A DNA stretch of 64,000 nt from Flagellimonas lutaonensis (GTDB lineage Bacteria > Bacteroidota > Bacteroidia > Flavobacteriales > Flavobacteriaceae), in contig NZ_CP011071.1 in NCBI RefSeq assembly GCF_000963865.1, positions 2,592,001-2,656,000 of the forward strand, given 5' to 3'. The position numbers and the translations under genes were made by a program. Every line of letters starts with the position of its first letter. The stretch's first letter is position 1. The notes below the pieces were generated by a model. That model saw only the letters and a list, made by a program, of their open reading frames with translations. It did not search any database and was not told where the DNA came from. Shown here in pieces: positions 46,798 to 55,402 of this stretch.

Positions 46798-48123
46798 ATG
46801 ACCGTACTCCCCAACATTCTGTTTGCAATCGCCCTGATAGTGGGCATAGGCTACTTTGTTAGAAATGTCAAAAAACTGAAAAGGAACATTGCCCTTGGCA
46901 GAGGGGTCGACGTTAGCGACCACAAGGCCCAGCGATGGAAAAATATGGCCAGAATCGCCCTTGGTCAGTCGAAGATGGTCGTACGGCCCGTTGCAGGTCT
47001 CATGCACATAATCGTCTATGTAGGGTTCATTATCATCAATATTGAGGTGCTGGAAATCATTATCGACGGACTTTTGGGCACCCACCGGGTATTTGCCTCT
47101 TTGGGCGGTTTTTATGATTTTTTGATTGCCTCGTTTGAGATATTGGCCCTCTTGGTCATTATAGCGGTCATCGTTTTTTGGGCAAGGCGAAATATACTTA
47201 AGCTTCGTCGGTTTCTCAAACCTGAGATGAAAGGCTGGCCCAAGACCGATGCGAATTGGATTTTATACATTGAATTGATTCTGATGGTGCTCTTTCTTAC
47301 CATGAACGCCACAGATGTTACATTGCAGCAAATGGGGGCGGCCCATTATAAAGAAGCCGGGACTTTTCCGGTAAGCCAGTTTTTGGTGCCGCTTTTTGAG
47401 GGTATGCCGATGCAGACCTTGATAATCATAGAGCGCAGTGCCTGGTGGTTGCATATTTTGGGTATTCTGTTCTTCTTGAACTACCTATATTACTCAAAGC
47501 ATCTACATATTTTGTTGGCGTTTCCGAACACTTACTTTGGAAAGGTACGGCCCCAAGGACAGTTTGATAATCTTGAATCTGTCACCAAAGAGGTAAAACT
47601 GATGATGGATCCCAATGCCGATCCCTTTGCAGCTCCTGCAGACGATGCCCCACAGCCCGAAAAGTTCGGTGCATCCGATGTAATGGACCTCACCTGGGTG
47701 CAGCTATTGAACGCTTACACCTGTACCGAATGTGGGAGGTGTACCTCTGAATGCCCGGCCAATCAAACGGGCAAAAAGCTTTCTCCTAGAAAGATTATGA
47801 TGGACACCCGCGACCGGTTGGAAGAGGTGGGCAAGAACATCGATGCCAATAAGGGCGAATTCAAACCTGATGGCAAGCAATTGCTCGACGATTATATAAC
47901 CCGTGAAGAGCTTTGGGCCTGCACCACTTGCAATGCCTGTGTTGAGGCTTGTCCTGTAAGTATAGATCCATTGTCGATCATCATGTCGATGCGGCAATAT
48001 TTGGTCATGGAGCAATCGGCTGCCCCGGCAGAGCTCAACAATATGATGGGCAATGTGGAGAACAATGGGGCCCCTTGGCCTTTCAATCAAATGGATCGTC
48101 TTAACTGGTCAAAAGAATCCTAA
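46798..48123 (+). CDS. Membrane-bound 4Fe-4S protein, HdrC/DsrMK-like
   Basis: 441 residues. Around five membrane helices (about 5-22, 64-87, 107-127, 150-170, 215-235) are followed by a cytoplasmic dicluster domain with CTECGRCTSECP and CTTCNACVEACP. These are two complete CxxCxxCxxxCP motifs. It probably passes electrons between a quinone pool or haem and the partner CCG protein encoded next (14-bp gap). Substrate is unknown. The start falls directly after the mlaD TAA, giving one likely operon. Confidence 0.88.
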   Translation: MTVLPNILFAIALIVGIGYFVRNVKKLKRNIALGRGVDVSDHKAQRWKNMARIALGQSKMVVRPVAGLMHIIVYVGFIIINIEVLEIIIDGLLGTHRVFASLGGFYDFLIASFEILALLVIIAVIVFWARRNILKLRRFLKPEMKGWPKTDANWILYIELILMVLFLTMNATDVTLQQMGAAHYKEAGTFPVSQFLVPLFEGMPMQTLIIIERSAWWLHILGILFFLNYLYYSKHLHILLAFPNTYFGKVRPQGQFDNLESVTKEVKLMMDPNADPFAAPADDAPQPEKFGASDVMDLTWVQLLNAYTCTECGRCTSECPANQTGKKLSPRKIMMDTRDRLEEVGKNIDANKGEFKPDGKQLLDDYITREELWACTTCNACVEACPVSIDPLSIIMSMRQYLVMEQSAAPAELNNMMGNVENNGAPWPFNQMDRLNWSKES

Positions 48124-48137
48124 AAGTTAAAACAGCT

Positions 48138-48917
48138 ATGAACGTACCGACAATGGCCCAACTTTTTGCGGAGAACAAACAGCCCGATGTATTATTTTGG
48201 GTGGGCTGTGCCGGAAGTTTTGATGACCGTGCAAAGAAGATCACCAAAGCTTTTGTCAAGATTTTGAACAAGGCCGGCGTTAGTTTTGCGGTATTGGGCA
48301 CCGAAGAAAGCTGTACCGGAGACCCTGCCAAACGCGCAGGCAACGAATTCTTGTTTCAAATGCAGGCCATGACCAATATCGAGACCATGAACGGGTATGG
48401 TGTGAAAAAAGTGGTTACCGCCTGTCCGCACTGCTTCAACACCATTAAAAACGAATACCCCGGTCTTGGCGGAAATTACCAGGTGGTGCACCACACCCAG
48501 TTCTTGAAACAATTGCTGGACGAAGGAAAGATTACTTTGGAAGGGGGCACTTACAAGGGCAAGCGGATCACTTATCACGATCCCTGTTATCTGGGTAGGG
48601 CCAATGATGTTTTTGAAGCCCCTAGGGAATTGATCCAAAAGCTGGATGCCGAACTGGTTGAAATGAAAAATTGCCGCAAACGTGGGCTTTGCTGTGGTGC
48701 CGGTGGCGCCCAAATGTTCAAAGAACCCGAAAAGGGCGAGAAAGATATCAATGTAGAACGCACAGAACAGGCACTTGAGACCCAGCCAGAAATCATTGCA
48801 GCTGCCTGCCCCTTTTGCAATACCATGATGACCGATGGGGTAAAAAGTAAGGAAAAAGAGGCCAAGATCGCTGTATTGGATGTGGCCGAATTGATTGCGA
48901 ACGCTGAAGACTTATAG
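48138..48917 (+). CDS. CCG-domain (HdrB/LldE-like) Fe-S protein
   Basis: 259 residues with two cysteine-rich (CCG) modules. The second is complete (CRKRGLCCGAGGAQMF), and the first is degenerate (FWVGCAGSFD...ACPHCFNT). Such subunits bind a non-cubane or cubane cluster and form the catalytic partner of HdrC-like proteins, e.g. in heterodisulfide reductase or lactate oxidation. No cofactor-specific partner gene is nearby to choose. It is paired with the membrane Fe-S gene upstream and followed after 5 bp by a 160-aa gene. Confidence 0.88.
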   Translation: MNVPTMAQLFAENKQPDVLFWVGCAGSFDDRAKKITKAFVKILNKAGVSFAVLGTEESCTGDPAKRAGNEFLFQMQAMTNIETMNGYGVKKVVTACPHCFNTIKNEYPGLGGNYQVVHHTQFLKQLLDEGKITLEGGTYKGKRITYHDPCYLGRANDVFEAPRELIQKLDAELVEMKNCRKRGLCCGAGGAQMFKEPEKGEKDINVERTEQALETQPEIIAAACPFCNTMMTDGVKSKEKEAKIAVLDVAELIANAEDL

Positions 48918-48922
48918 GAATT

Positions 48923-49405
48923 ATGCTGGTTGATTTTAAAGAACTTCCCGACCATTCAAGAATTTGGATCTATCAGGCCAATCGAAGCTTTACAGATGCC
49001 GAGCTTGAAGAGATAAGCGCTGACCTGTCTTTGTTCTTACAGCAATGGACGGCACATGGCAGCCAGCTGAAGGCCGGTTTTGAGATACGATACAAACGAT
49101 TTTTGGTAATAGGCCTTGACCAATCGGCGGCAAGCGCTTCGGGCTGTTCCATCGATGCCTCTGTTCACTTCATTCAGCAATTGGAGAAAAAATATGGTGT
49201 TGACCTGCTCGACAAGATGAACGTCTCCTATAAACAGGGCGAGTACATTGCCTACAAACCGTTACAGGATTTTAAGAAGATGGCCAAAGAACGCGCTGTC
49301 TCAAAGAACACCGTTGTTTTCAATAATTTGGTGGCCACCAAGCAAGAGTATCTCGAAAACTGGGAAGTGCCCGCAGCCGAGAGCTGGCATGCCCGTTTCA
49401 TGTGA
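48923..49405 (+). CDS. Unknown protein family often labelled ABC transporter ATPase
   Basis: 160 residues. It matches the short Flavobacteriaceae family that databases often call 'ABC transporter ATPase', but I see no Walker A, Walker B or ABC signature, so that name is not supported. Visible features: FKELPDHSRIWIYQANRSF at the start, DQSAASASGCSIDASVHF in the middle, and a C-terminal WHARF. It is cytoplasmic by lack of signal. It is 5 bp after the CCG gene, so probably in the same operon. Confidence 0.72.
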   Translation: MLVDFKELPDHSRIWIYQANRSFTDAELEEISADLSLFLQQWTAHGSQLKAGFEIRYKRFLVIGLDQSAASASGCSIDASVHFIQQLEKKYGVDLLDKMNVSYKQGEYIAYKPLQDFKKMAKERAVSKNTVVFNNLVATKQEYLENWEVPAAESWHARFM

Positions 49406-49507
49406 TTTTAACGAATCTTTGGCGTCAATGGCCTTGATTTTCTTGGTTATCTTCGATGAAATACAATAATTTTAACCGAAGAAAGTTGATGTCTTAGACT
49501 ATAGTGT

Positions 49508-52420
49508 ATGCGGACAAACTACTTGTTTCCCTTTTTCTTGTTGTTTTTCATTCTAGCAAGCGGCCAAAAGAACCCTTTGGTGGCTACAGACTCTTTGGCT
49601 CAGGCCGCGTGGGTGACCGCTACCTATGATGCCATGACACCGGAGGAGAAAATAGGCCAGTTGTTCATGGTAAGTGTGGCATCGAACCAAGGTAAGGCGG
49701 CGGCTGACCGAATTAAGCAATTGATACGGCAACATTATATAGGGGGTGTCATATTTTCGAGAGGAGGCCCTGTCAGGCAGGCCCGGTTGACAAATGAATT
49801 TCAAGCATTGTCCAAGATCCCCTTGCTAATAGGACAAGATGCTGAATGGGGGCTAGCCATGCGATTGGATTCTACCTATGCCTTTCCGTGGAACATGACG
49901 CTGGGGGCCATTCAAGACAGCACCATTGTTGAAGAGGTGGCCTATCAGATGGGCAGGCATGCCAAGAGACTTGGGGTACACATTAATTTTGCCCCTGTAC
50001 TGGATGTCAACATCAACCCGAAAAATCCGATAATCGGCAACCGCTCTTTTGGTGAAGACCCTGCGAACGTAGCAAAAAAAGGGGCTGCTTTTGTAAGAGG
50101 ATTTGAGAGAGCAGGAATTTTGTCATGCGGCAAGCACTTTCCCGGACACGGAGACACCGCCACAGATTCGCACCATGACCTGCCCCTGATAGATTTCACC
50201 AAAGAACGATTGGACAATGTAGAGCTGTACCCCTATAAAAGATTGCTTCAAAATGGCCTGAACAGTGTGATGGTGGCGCACTTGAATGTGCCCGCCCTTG
50301 AAAAGACGACGGATAAGCCATCATCCCTTTCAAAATCGATAATAACAGACTTGTTGAAGAAGAGATTGCAATACCAAGGGCTGGTGTTCACCGATGCGCT
50401 CAACATGAAAGCCGTTACCAAGACCACCGAACCTGGCGATGTGGGTCTTTCCGCATTTTTAGCAGGTAATGATATGCTGTTGATGCCCGAAGACCTAGAG
50501 GCGGCCAAGAAAAAACTTTTGGAGGCTTATAATTACGGTATCATAACAGAGACCAGACTGGCTGAGTCGGTTAAAAAGATTCTAATGGCCAAATATAAGG
50601 TAGGGCTGCATGGGTATGCCCCCATTGATGTCACCGACCTATTAGAAGATTTAAATGATCCAGACAGTGATGTAGTGTATGAAAAGGCCATTGAAAACGC
50701 CTTGACCGTGGTAAGGAACAACGTTTCATTATTGCCTATCAAGCGTCTTGACAACAAGAAAATCGCCTATGTCAAATTCGGTGATGTAGCGGGCGATGTC
50801 TTTTTCAACACCTTGAAAAAATATGCCAAGGCCACCCATGTACAGGGCAAAGACCTGGCCGACTATAGAAAAAAACTGGCTGATTACAACCTTGTAATAG
50901 TGGGTTACCATAAGAGTAACCAAAGCCCGTGGAAAGACCATTCCTTTTCCCAGAACCAACTTTTTTGGCTACAACAAATAGCACAACTGCGGTCGAGCAA
51001 CATGGTTCTGGTCTCGTTTGCCAACCCGTATGCACTATCTGAAATAGTCAATTTCACCGGTATGGATGCTATTGTGGTCGCCTATCAAAATAGCCCTTTG
51101 GCCCAAGAAGGGGCGGCAGAGTTACTGTTCGGGGCTATTTCGGGCAAGGGCAGGCTTCCGGTGAGCATCAATGAAACCTTTCCGGTGAATACCGGGGTTC
51201 AGGTAAAGGGCATTGCCAGATTGGGCTATACCCTACCCGAAAGGGTGGGCATGAGTTCAACAAGGCTGGCCTTGGTCGACACCTTGGTACAGCATGGGCT
51301 GGACTCGCTCATGTTTCCCGGGGCACAGGTCTTGGTGGCCCGAAGGGGCAAGGTGGTATACCAAAAAAGCTTTGGGCACCCAACCTATGATTCCAAAGAA
51401 AAAATTACGGATGACCACATCTATGACCTGGCCTCATTGACAAAAATTTTGTCGACACTCCCCATCATCATGAAGATGGAAGAGGAAGGAAAAATTCGCC
51501 TCAACGACACCTTTCAAGATTTGGTGCCCGAATATGTCGATTCTGAGCTGAAGAACGTTACGGTGCTAAAATCGCTTTCGCATTACGGGCGGTTGCCTGC
51601 TTGGATTGCCTTTTATGTGGATACCCTGAACAAAAACCGGAAACCATCCCCTGAATTTTATCGAACCCGTCCAGAAGACGGGTTTTCAATCAAGGTGAGT
51701 GAAGGCTTGTACCTTATGGATGCCTTTCAAGATTCGATCTACAACCGTATCGGTAGGCAAGAGTTGAAGTCGAACCGCTATCGGTACAGTGACGTGGCCT
51801 ACTATGTTTTCAAGAAGTACATAGAGGAAACCTACGGAAAGTCGTTGGATGTGCTGGCCAACGATTTTTTGTACAAGTCGTTGGGTGCCACAAACACTGG
51901 GTTCAACCCCGCAGAGAGGTTTGATAAAGCACGTATTGTACCCACAGAAGAGGATAATTATTTTAGGTACCAGACCGTTCATGGCTATGTGCACGACATG
52001 GGAGCCGCCATGCAGGGTGGGGTAGGGGGTCATGCGGGTCTTTTCAGCAATGCCAACGATGTTGCCAAAATCATGCAGATGTACCTGCAGGGGGGCTATT
52101 ACGGTGGACAGCGCTACCTTAATGAGCGAACCGTTAAAAAATTCAATACCTGCTATTTTTGCCATAAAGAGGTGAGACGGGGCGTGGGCTTTGACAAGCC
52201 CCAGTTGGAAGACAAAGGCCCCACATGTGGCTGCGTGTCTCGTGAGAGTTTTGGACACAGCGGTTTTACGGGCACGTATACCTGGGCCGATCCCAAAGAA
52301 GAAATCGTGTATGTTTTTTTATCGAATCGTACCTACCCAAGTGCCCACAACAGATTGCTTGTAAAGTCGGGCCTGCGTACCCGAATACAGCGGGCTATTT
52401 ATGATTCCATTATCAATTAG
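49508..52420 (+). CDS. Secreted GH3 glycosidase fused to a serine hydrolase (beta-lactamase fold)
   Basis: 970 residues with a signal peptide (MRTNYLFPFFLLFFILASG). Residues about 30-360 are a GH3 domain of the NagZ type: CGKHFPGHGDTATDSHHDLP with the His/Asp catalytic dyad, and VFTDALNMKAV with the Asp nucleophile. A second GH3-like domain follows to about 570. Residues about 600-960 are a class-C beta-lactamase fold with SLTK (Ser-x-x-Lys), YSD (Tyr) and GHSGFTG. It probably removes beta-N-acetylglucosamine and cleaves an ester, amide or D-Ala-containing bond on peptidoglycan fragments. The fusion is known in Bacteroidota but poorly studied. Confidence 0.92.
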   Translation: MRTNYLFPFFLLFFILASGQKNPLVATDSLAQAAWVTATYDAMTPEEKIGQLFMVSVASNQGKAAADRIKQLIRQHYIGGVIFSRGGPVRQARLTNEFQALSKIPLLIGQDAEWGLAMRLDSTYAFPWNMTLGAIQDSTIVEEVAYQMGRHAKRLGVHINFAPVLDVNINPKNPIIGNRSFGEDPANVAKKGAAFVRGFERAGILSCGKHFPGHGDTATDSHHDLPLIDFTKERLDNVELYPYKRLLQNGLNSVMVAHLNVPALEKTTDKPSSLSKSIITDLLKKRLQYQGLVFTDALNMKAVTKTTEPGDVGLSAFLAGNDMLLMPEDLEAAKKKLLEAYNYGIITETRLAESVKKILMAKYKVGLHGYAPIDVTDLLEDLNDPDSDVVYEKAIENALTVVRNNVSLLPIKRLDNKKIAYVKFGDVAGDVFFNTLKKYAKATHVQGKDLADYRKKLADYNLVIVGYHKSNQSPWKDHSFSQNQLFWLQQIAQLRSSNMVLVSFANPYALSEIVNFTGMDAIVVAYQNSPLAQEGAAELLFGAISGKGRLPVSINETFPVNTGVQVKGIARLGYTLPERVGMSSTRLALVDTLVQHGLDSLMFPGAQVLVARRGKVVYQKSFGHPTYDSKEKITDDHIYDLASLTKILSTLPIIMKMEEEGKIRLNDTFQDLVPEYVDSELKNVTVLKSLSHYGRLPAWIAFYVDTLNKNRKPSPEFYRTRPEDGFSIKVSEGLYLMDAFQDSIYNRIGRQELKSNRYRYSDVAYYVFKKYIEETYGKSLDVLANDFLYKSLGATNTGFNPAERFDKARIVPTEEDNYFRYQTVHGYVHDMGAAMQGGVGGHAGLFSNANDVAKIMQMYLQGGYYGGQRYLNERTVKKFNTCYFCHKEVRRGVGFDKPQLEDKGPTCGCVSRESFGHSGFTGTYTWADPKEEIVYVFLSNRTYPSAHNRLLVKSGLRTRIQRAIYDSIIN

Positions 52421-52436
52421 GGAGCAAATAATGCCC

Positions 52437-52444
52437 TAGATTTG
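52437..52444 (+). promoter_or_regulatory. Candidate -7 box of bshA
   Basis: TAGATTTG matches the TAnnTTTG consensus, 16 nt upstream of the bshA ATG and 16 nt after the previous stop. The -33 element is not clear. Confidence 0.4.
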
Positions 52445-52460
52445 TTTTAGAAATGTTTTT

Positions 52461-53603
52461 ATGAAGATTGCTATTGTTTGTTACCCAACTTTCGGAGGCA
52501 GTGGTGTTGTGGCCACCGAGCTGGGTATTGCCCTTGCCGAAAGGGGACACGAGGTACATTTTATCACCTACAAGCAACCCGTTCGTTTAGAGCTTTTGGG
52601 CAACAACATCCATTTTCATGAGGTTCATGTGCCCGAATATCCGTTGTTCCACTACCAACCCTATGAGTTGGCGCTTTCGAGCAAATTGGTAGATACCATC
52701 AAGCTACACGATATTGAACTGTTGCACGTGCACTATGCCATTCCGCATGCATATGCAGGGTATATGGCCAAAAAGATGTTGCTGGAGAACGGGATTTACA
52801 TACCCATGATAACCACGCTTCATGGTACCGATATTACGTTGGTGGGCCGGCATCCTTTTTATAAGCCGGCGGTCACATTCAGTATCAACAAGTCAGATAT
52901 GGTGACGTCGGTCTCTGAGAACCTCAGGCAGCAGACCTTGAAAATATTTGATTTGGATAAGGAAATAGAGGTAATCCCGAATTTTATCGATTTCAAAAAG
53001 TATAGCTCAGAGTTCACTGACTGCCAGCGTACATTGATGGCAGAAGACAATGAGCGCATCATCACCCATATCAGCAACTTCAGAAAGGTGAAGCGCATAC
53101 CTGATGTGATACGTATTTTTGAAAGGGTACAACGTGAGATTCCTGCAAAACTTATCATGGTCGGCGAGGGACCCGAAAAAGAATATGCAGAACAACTTTG
53201 TGATGATTTAAAAATCAAGGAAAAGGTGATCTTTTTGGGAAATAGCACCGAAATAGACCGCATTCTTTGTTTTTCTGACCTTTTCTTGTTGCCCTCGGAA
53301 TCTGAAAGCTTTGGACTGGCCGCCTTGGAGGCCATGGCGAATAAAACGCCGGTTATATCAAGTAACGCGGGGGGCATACCAGAAGTCAACAAACATGGCG
53401 TAACCGGTTTTTTGAGCGACGTTGGCCAAATTGACGATATGGCCAAAAATGCCCTTTATATATTGGGTGATGACAAGACCTTGGAGAAATTTAAGAAAAG
53501 CGCCTTCGAGGTGGCCGAAAAATTTGATATTTCAAATATATTGCCCTTGTATGAAGATCTTTATGAAAGGGCTTATAAATCACGATATAAAAATTCGTAC
53601 TGA
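52461..53603 (+). CDS. bshA: N-acetyl-alpha-D-glucosaminyl L-malate synthase
   Basis: 380 residues of the GT4 family. BshA joins malate to UDP-GlcNAc, the first step of bacillithiol synthesis, a pathway known in Bacteroidota. Marks: KIAIVCYPTFGGSGVVATELG, HVHYAIPHAYAGYMAK, TTLHGTDITLVGRHP and the GT4 nucleotide-binding LPSESESFGLAALEAMA. bshB and bshC are not in the window. It is translationally coupled to the next lipoprotein (TGATG overlap). Confidence 0.95.
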   Translation: MKIAIVCYPTFGGSGVVATELGIALAERGHEVHFITYKQPVRLELLGNNIHFHEVHVPEYPLFHYQPYELALSSKLVDTIKLHDIELLHVHYAIPHAYAGYMAKKMLLENGIYIPMITTLHGTDITLVGRHPFYKPAVTFSINKSDMVTSVSENLRQQTLKIFDLDKEIEVIPNFIDFKKYSSEFTDCQRTLMAEDNERIITHISNFRKVKRIPDVIRIFERVQREIPAKLIMVGEGPEKEYAEQLCDDLKIKEKVIFLGNSTEIDRILCFSDLFLLPSESESFGLAALEAMANKTPVISSNAGGIPEVNKHGVTGFLSDVGQIDDMAKNALYILGDDKTLEKFKKSAFEVAEKFDISNILPLYEDLYERAYKSRYKNSY

Positions 53604-54049
53604 TGGTCCGTCTGGTATTCTTGATCTTGTTAATGGGCATGCTCTCATGTAAAAGCCAAAAAAGCCAACAGATGGCAGATAATACAAATGACGGTTTGAC
53701 CCTATTGGTAGAAGATGGCTATAGCGGGGTAGAAAATTTTGAAAGCATGGTGGTGCGCGACCAGAAGACCTTGAACAGCTTTTTTGCCAAGATTAACCGT
53801 ACGAGAAAACCGGGAATTCCTGTTCCTGAAGTGGATTTCAACAAAGAAATGGTCATCATTGTCTGTAGCGGTGAGCAAAAGCGCATCAAGATGCCGAGAT
53901 TGTCAAAAAAAGATGAAAATGACAAAGAAATCGTACTAGCGGTCAAAAACGAGGCAGTAGATAAGAATAATCTCAAAGAGCTGGTTTCCACTCCTTTCAG
54001 CGTTTATAAGATACCGATGTCAGAAAAGGAAATCATTTTTCAAAAGTGA
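53603..54049 (+). CDS. Lipoprotein with a PrcB-like C-terminal domain
   Basis: 148 residues with lipobox MGMLSC (Cys16), so likely outer or inner membrane anchored. The remainder (LNSFFAKINRTRKPGIPVPE.. KEMVIIVCSGEQK) recalls the PrcB C-terminal domain found with serine proteases, but no protease is adjacent. The ATG overlaps the bshA stop, which may be a chance of packing or a functional link to bacillithiol. Function is unknown. Confidence 0.65.
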   Translation: MVRLVFLILLMGMLSCKSQKSQQMADNTNDGLTLLVEDGYSGVENFESMVVRDQKTLNSFFAKINRTRKPGIPVPEVDFNKEMVIIVCSGEQKRIKMPRLSKKDENDKEIVLAVKNEAVDKNNLKELVSTPFSVYKIPMSEKEIIFQK

Positions 54050-54115
54050 TTTTTTTTTGAGACAATAAAAAAACATTTCCTTTTGTCGATCAATGTGGCC
54101 GTTCAGGGTACAAAG

Positions 54116-54146
54116 TTTACCCATTTTTCCATTTGATATAACTTTG
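54116..54146 (+). promoter_or_regulatory. Promoter of the OmpA-like gene
   Basis: TTTAC (54116-54120) with TTT matching the -33 region, 20 nt from TAACTTTG (54139-54146), an exact -7 match. Start of transcription would be about 54153, about 19 nt before the ATG. Confidence 0.55.
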
Positions 54147-54171
54147 TGGCACTAACCCCAAATTAGTATAC

Positions 54172-55356
54172 ATGAAAACGACAAAACTTTTGTTGGCCCT
54201 AGTCCTTATTTTCTGTGGACCTTCCACCTTTGCACAAGAAGACCTTCAACTGACCAAAAAAGACAGTATGGTCGTAAGCTCGTGGATGTTTGGCGTTGGA
54301 ATCAATATTGTCGATGACGCCGGTAGCGAATTTGACGGTCTGCTGGATGCCGGAGACAACTGGAACATGGTACCGTTCCCTTCACGTATTAGCATTGGCA
54401 AATACTTCAAAAATGGTCTCGGTCTTGAAGCCATAGGTACTTACAACCAATACCAAGAAGGTAAGATTATCGATAATGTCGTCAATACTGAAGACATTGA
54501 CTACTTTGCGGTAGATTTGAGGGCAAGCTATGATTTGAACAAGATTTTGGGCGAGACCGGCTTTTTTGATCCCTATGTTGGGGTGGGGGCCGGATATACC
54601 GATGCCAACAACCAAGGGCGGGGAACCTACAACGCCACGGTAGGGTTTAGAACGTGGTTCTCTGATCGTTGGGGACTTGATTTCAATTCGAGTGGAAAAT
54701 GGGCCATGAAGCTGGAAGATGGTGTGACCAACCATATTCAGCATGCGGTTGGTGTGGTGTATCGCTTTGACACCGAAAAGGACCTTACTCCAAGAGGAAA
54801 GGAAAAACTGATGCTCTTACAAGAGATGGAAAAAGAGCAGCAGCGCATACAAGATTCGATTGCGGCAGCAAAAAGGGCCGAAGAAGAGGCCAAAAGACTT
54901 GCAGAAGAGCTTGAAAGACAGAAAGAGGCTGAACGGTTGGCGGCAGAGGAACGGGCAAAACAGCAGGCCGAGGAAGCCAGAAGAAAAGCACTTCAAGATA
55001 AAATCGACGGGCTTGGCAAGGTATACTTCGCCTTGAACTCCTCGTATCTCAATAAAAGGGACAAAGAATTACTTGATGAGTTGATTGCCATCTTGCAGGA
55101 AAACCCAGGGGTAAAGATCAAAGTGGCCGCCCATACCGATTCGAGGGGTACCGAAAAGTATAACCAGTGGCTTTCTGAAAGACGAATGGAGCGAACGGTA
55201 CAATATCTAATTGACAAGGGGGTGTCAGATGATAGAATACTCAAAGAGGCCTATGGCGAAACCCAGTTGACAAATGAATGTGACGATGGGGTACCCTGTT
55301 CTGAGGAAAAGCATCGAGAGAATAGGAGGTCAGAGTTTTTGATTGTCGAGTTTTAG
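54172..55356 (+). CDS. OmpA family protein with beta-barrel and coiled-coil linker
   Basis: 394 residues: signal peptide (MKTTKLLLALVLIFCGPSTFAQ), an outer-membrane eight-stranded-barrel-like N-domain (about 30-205), then a charged helical linker (about 215-285, RAEEEAKRLAEELERQKEAE), then an OmpA peptidoglycan-binding domain (VYFALNSSYLN, HTDSRGTEKYNQWLSERRM, HRENRRSEFLI). Two Cys in NECDDGVPCSEEKH fit the disulfide loop of this Bacteroidota class. It anchors the outer membrane to the wall. It shares a terminator with the convergent acyltransferase operon. Confidence 0.94.
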   Translation: MKTTKLLLALVLIFCGPSTFAQEDLQLTKKDSMVVSSWMFGVGINIVDDAGSEFDGLLDAGDNWNMVPFPSRISIGKYFKNGLGLEAIGTYNQYQEGKIIDNVVNTEDIDYFAVDLRASYDLNKILGETGFFDPYVGVGAGYTDANNQGRGTYNATVGFRTWFSDRWGLDFNSSGKWAMKLEDGVTNHIQHAVGVVYRFDTEKDLTPRGKEKLMLLQEMEKEQQRIQDSIAAAKRAEEEAKRLAEELERQKEAERLAAEERAKQQAEEARRKALQDKIDGLGKVYFALNSSYLNKRDKELLDELIAILQENPGVKIKVAAHTDSRGTEKYNQWLSERRMERTVQYLIDKGVSDDRILKEAYGETQLTNECDDGVPCSEEKHRENRRSEFLIVEF

Positions 55357-55376
55357 AGAGATTCCAAAAATAAGGG

Positions 55377-55402
55377 AAAAGGAGCCGTTTTAGGCTCCTT
55401 TT
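55377..55402. terminator. Bidirectional terminator of ompA and the acyltransferase operon
   Basis: AAAAGGAGCC (55377-55386) and GGCTCCTTTT (55393-55402) pair perfectly around a GTTTTA loop; T-runs follow on both strands. The stop codon of the minus-strand gene at 55390 lies in the loop. Confidence 0.9.
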
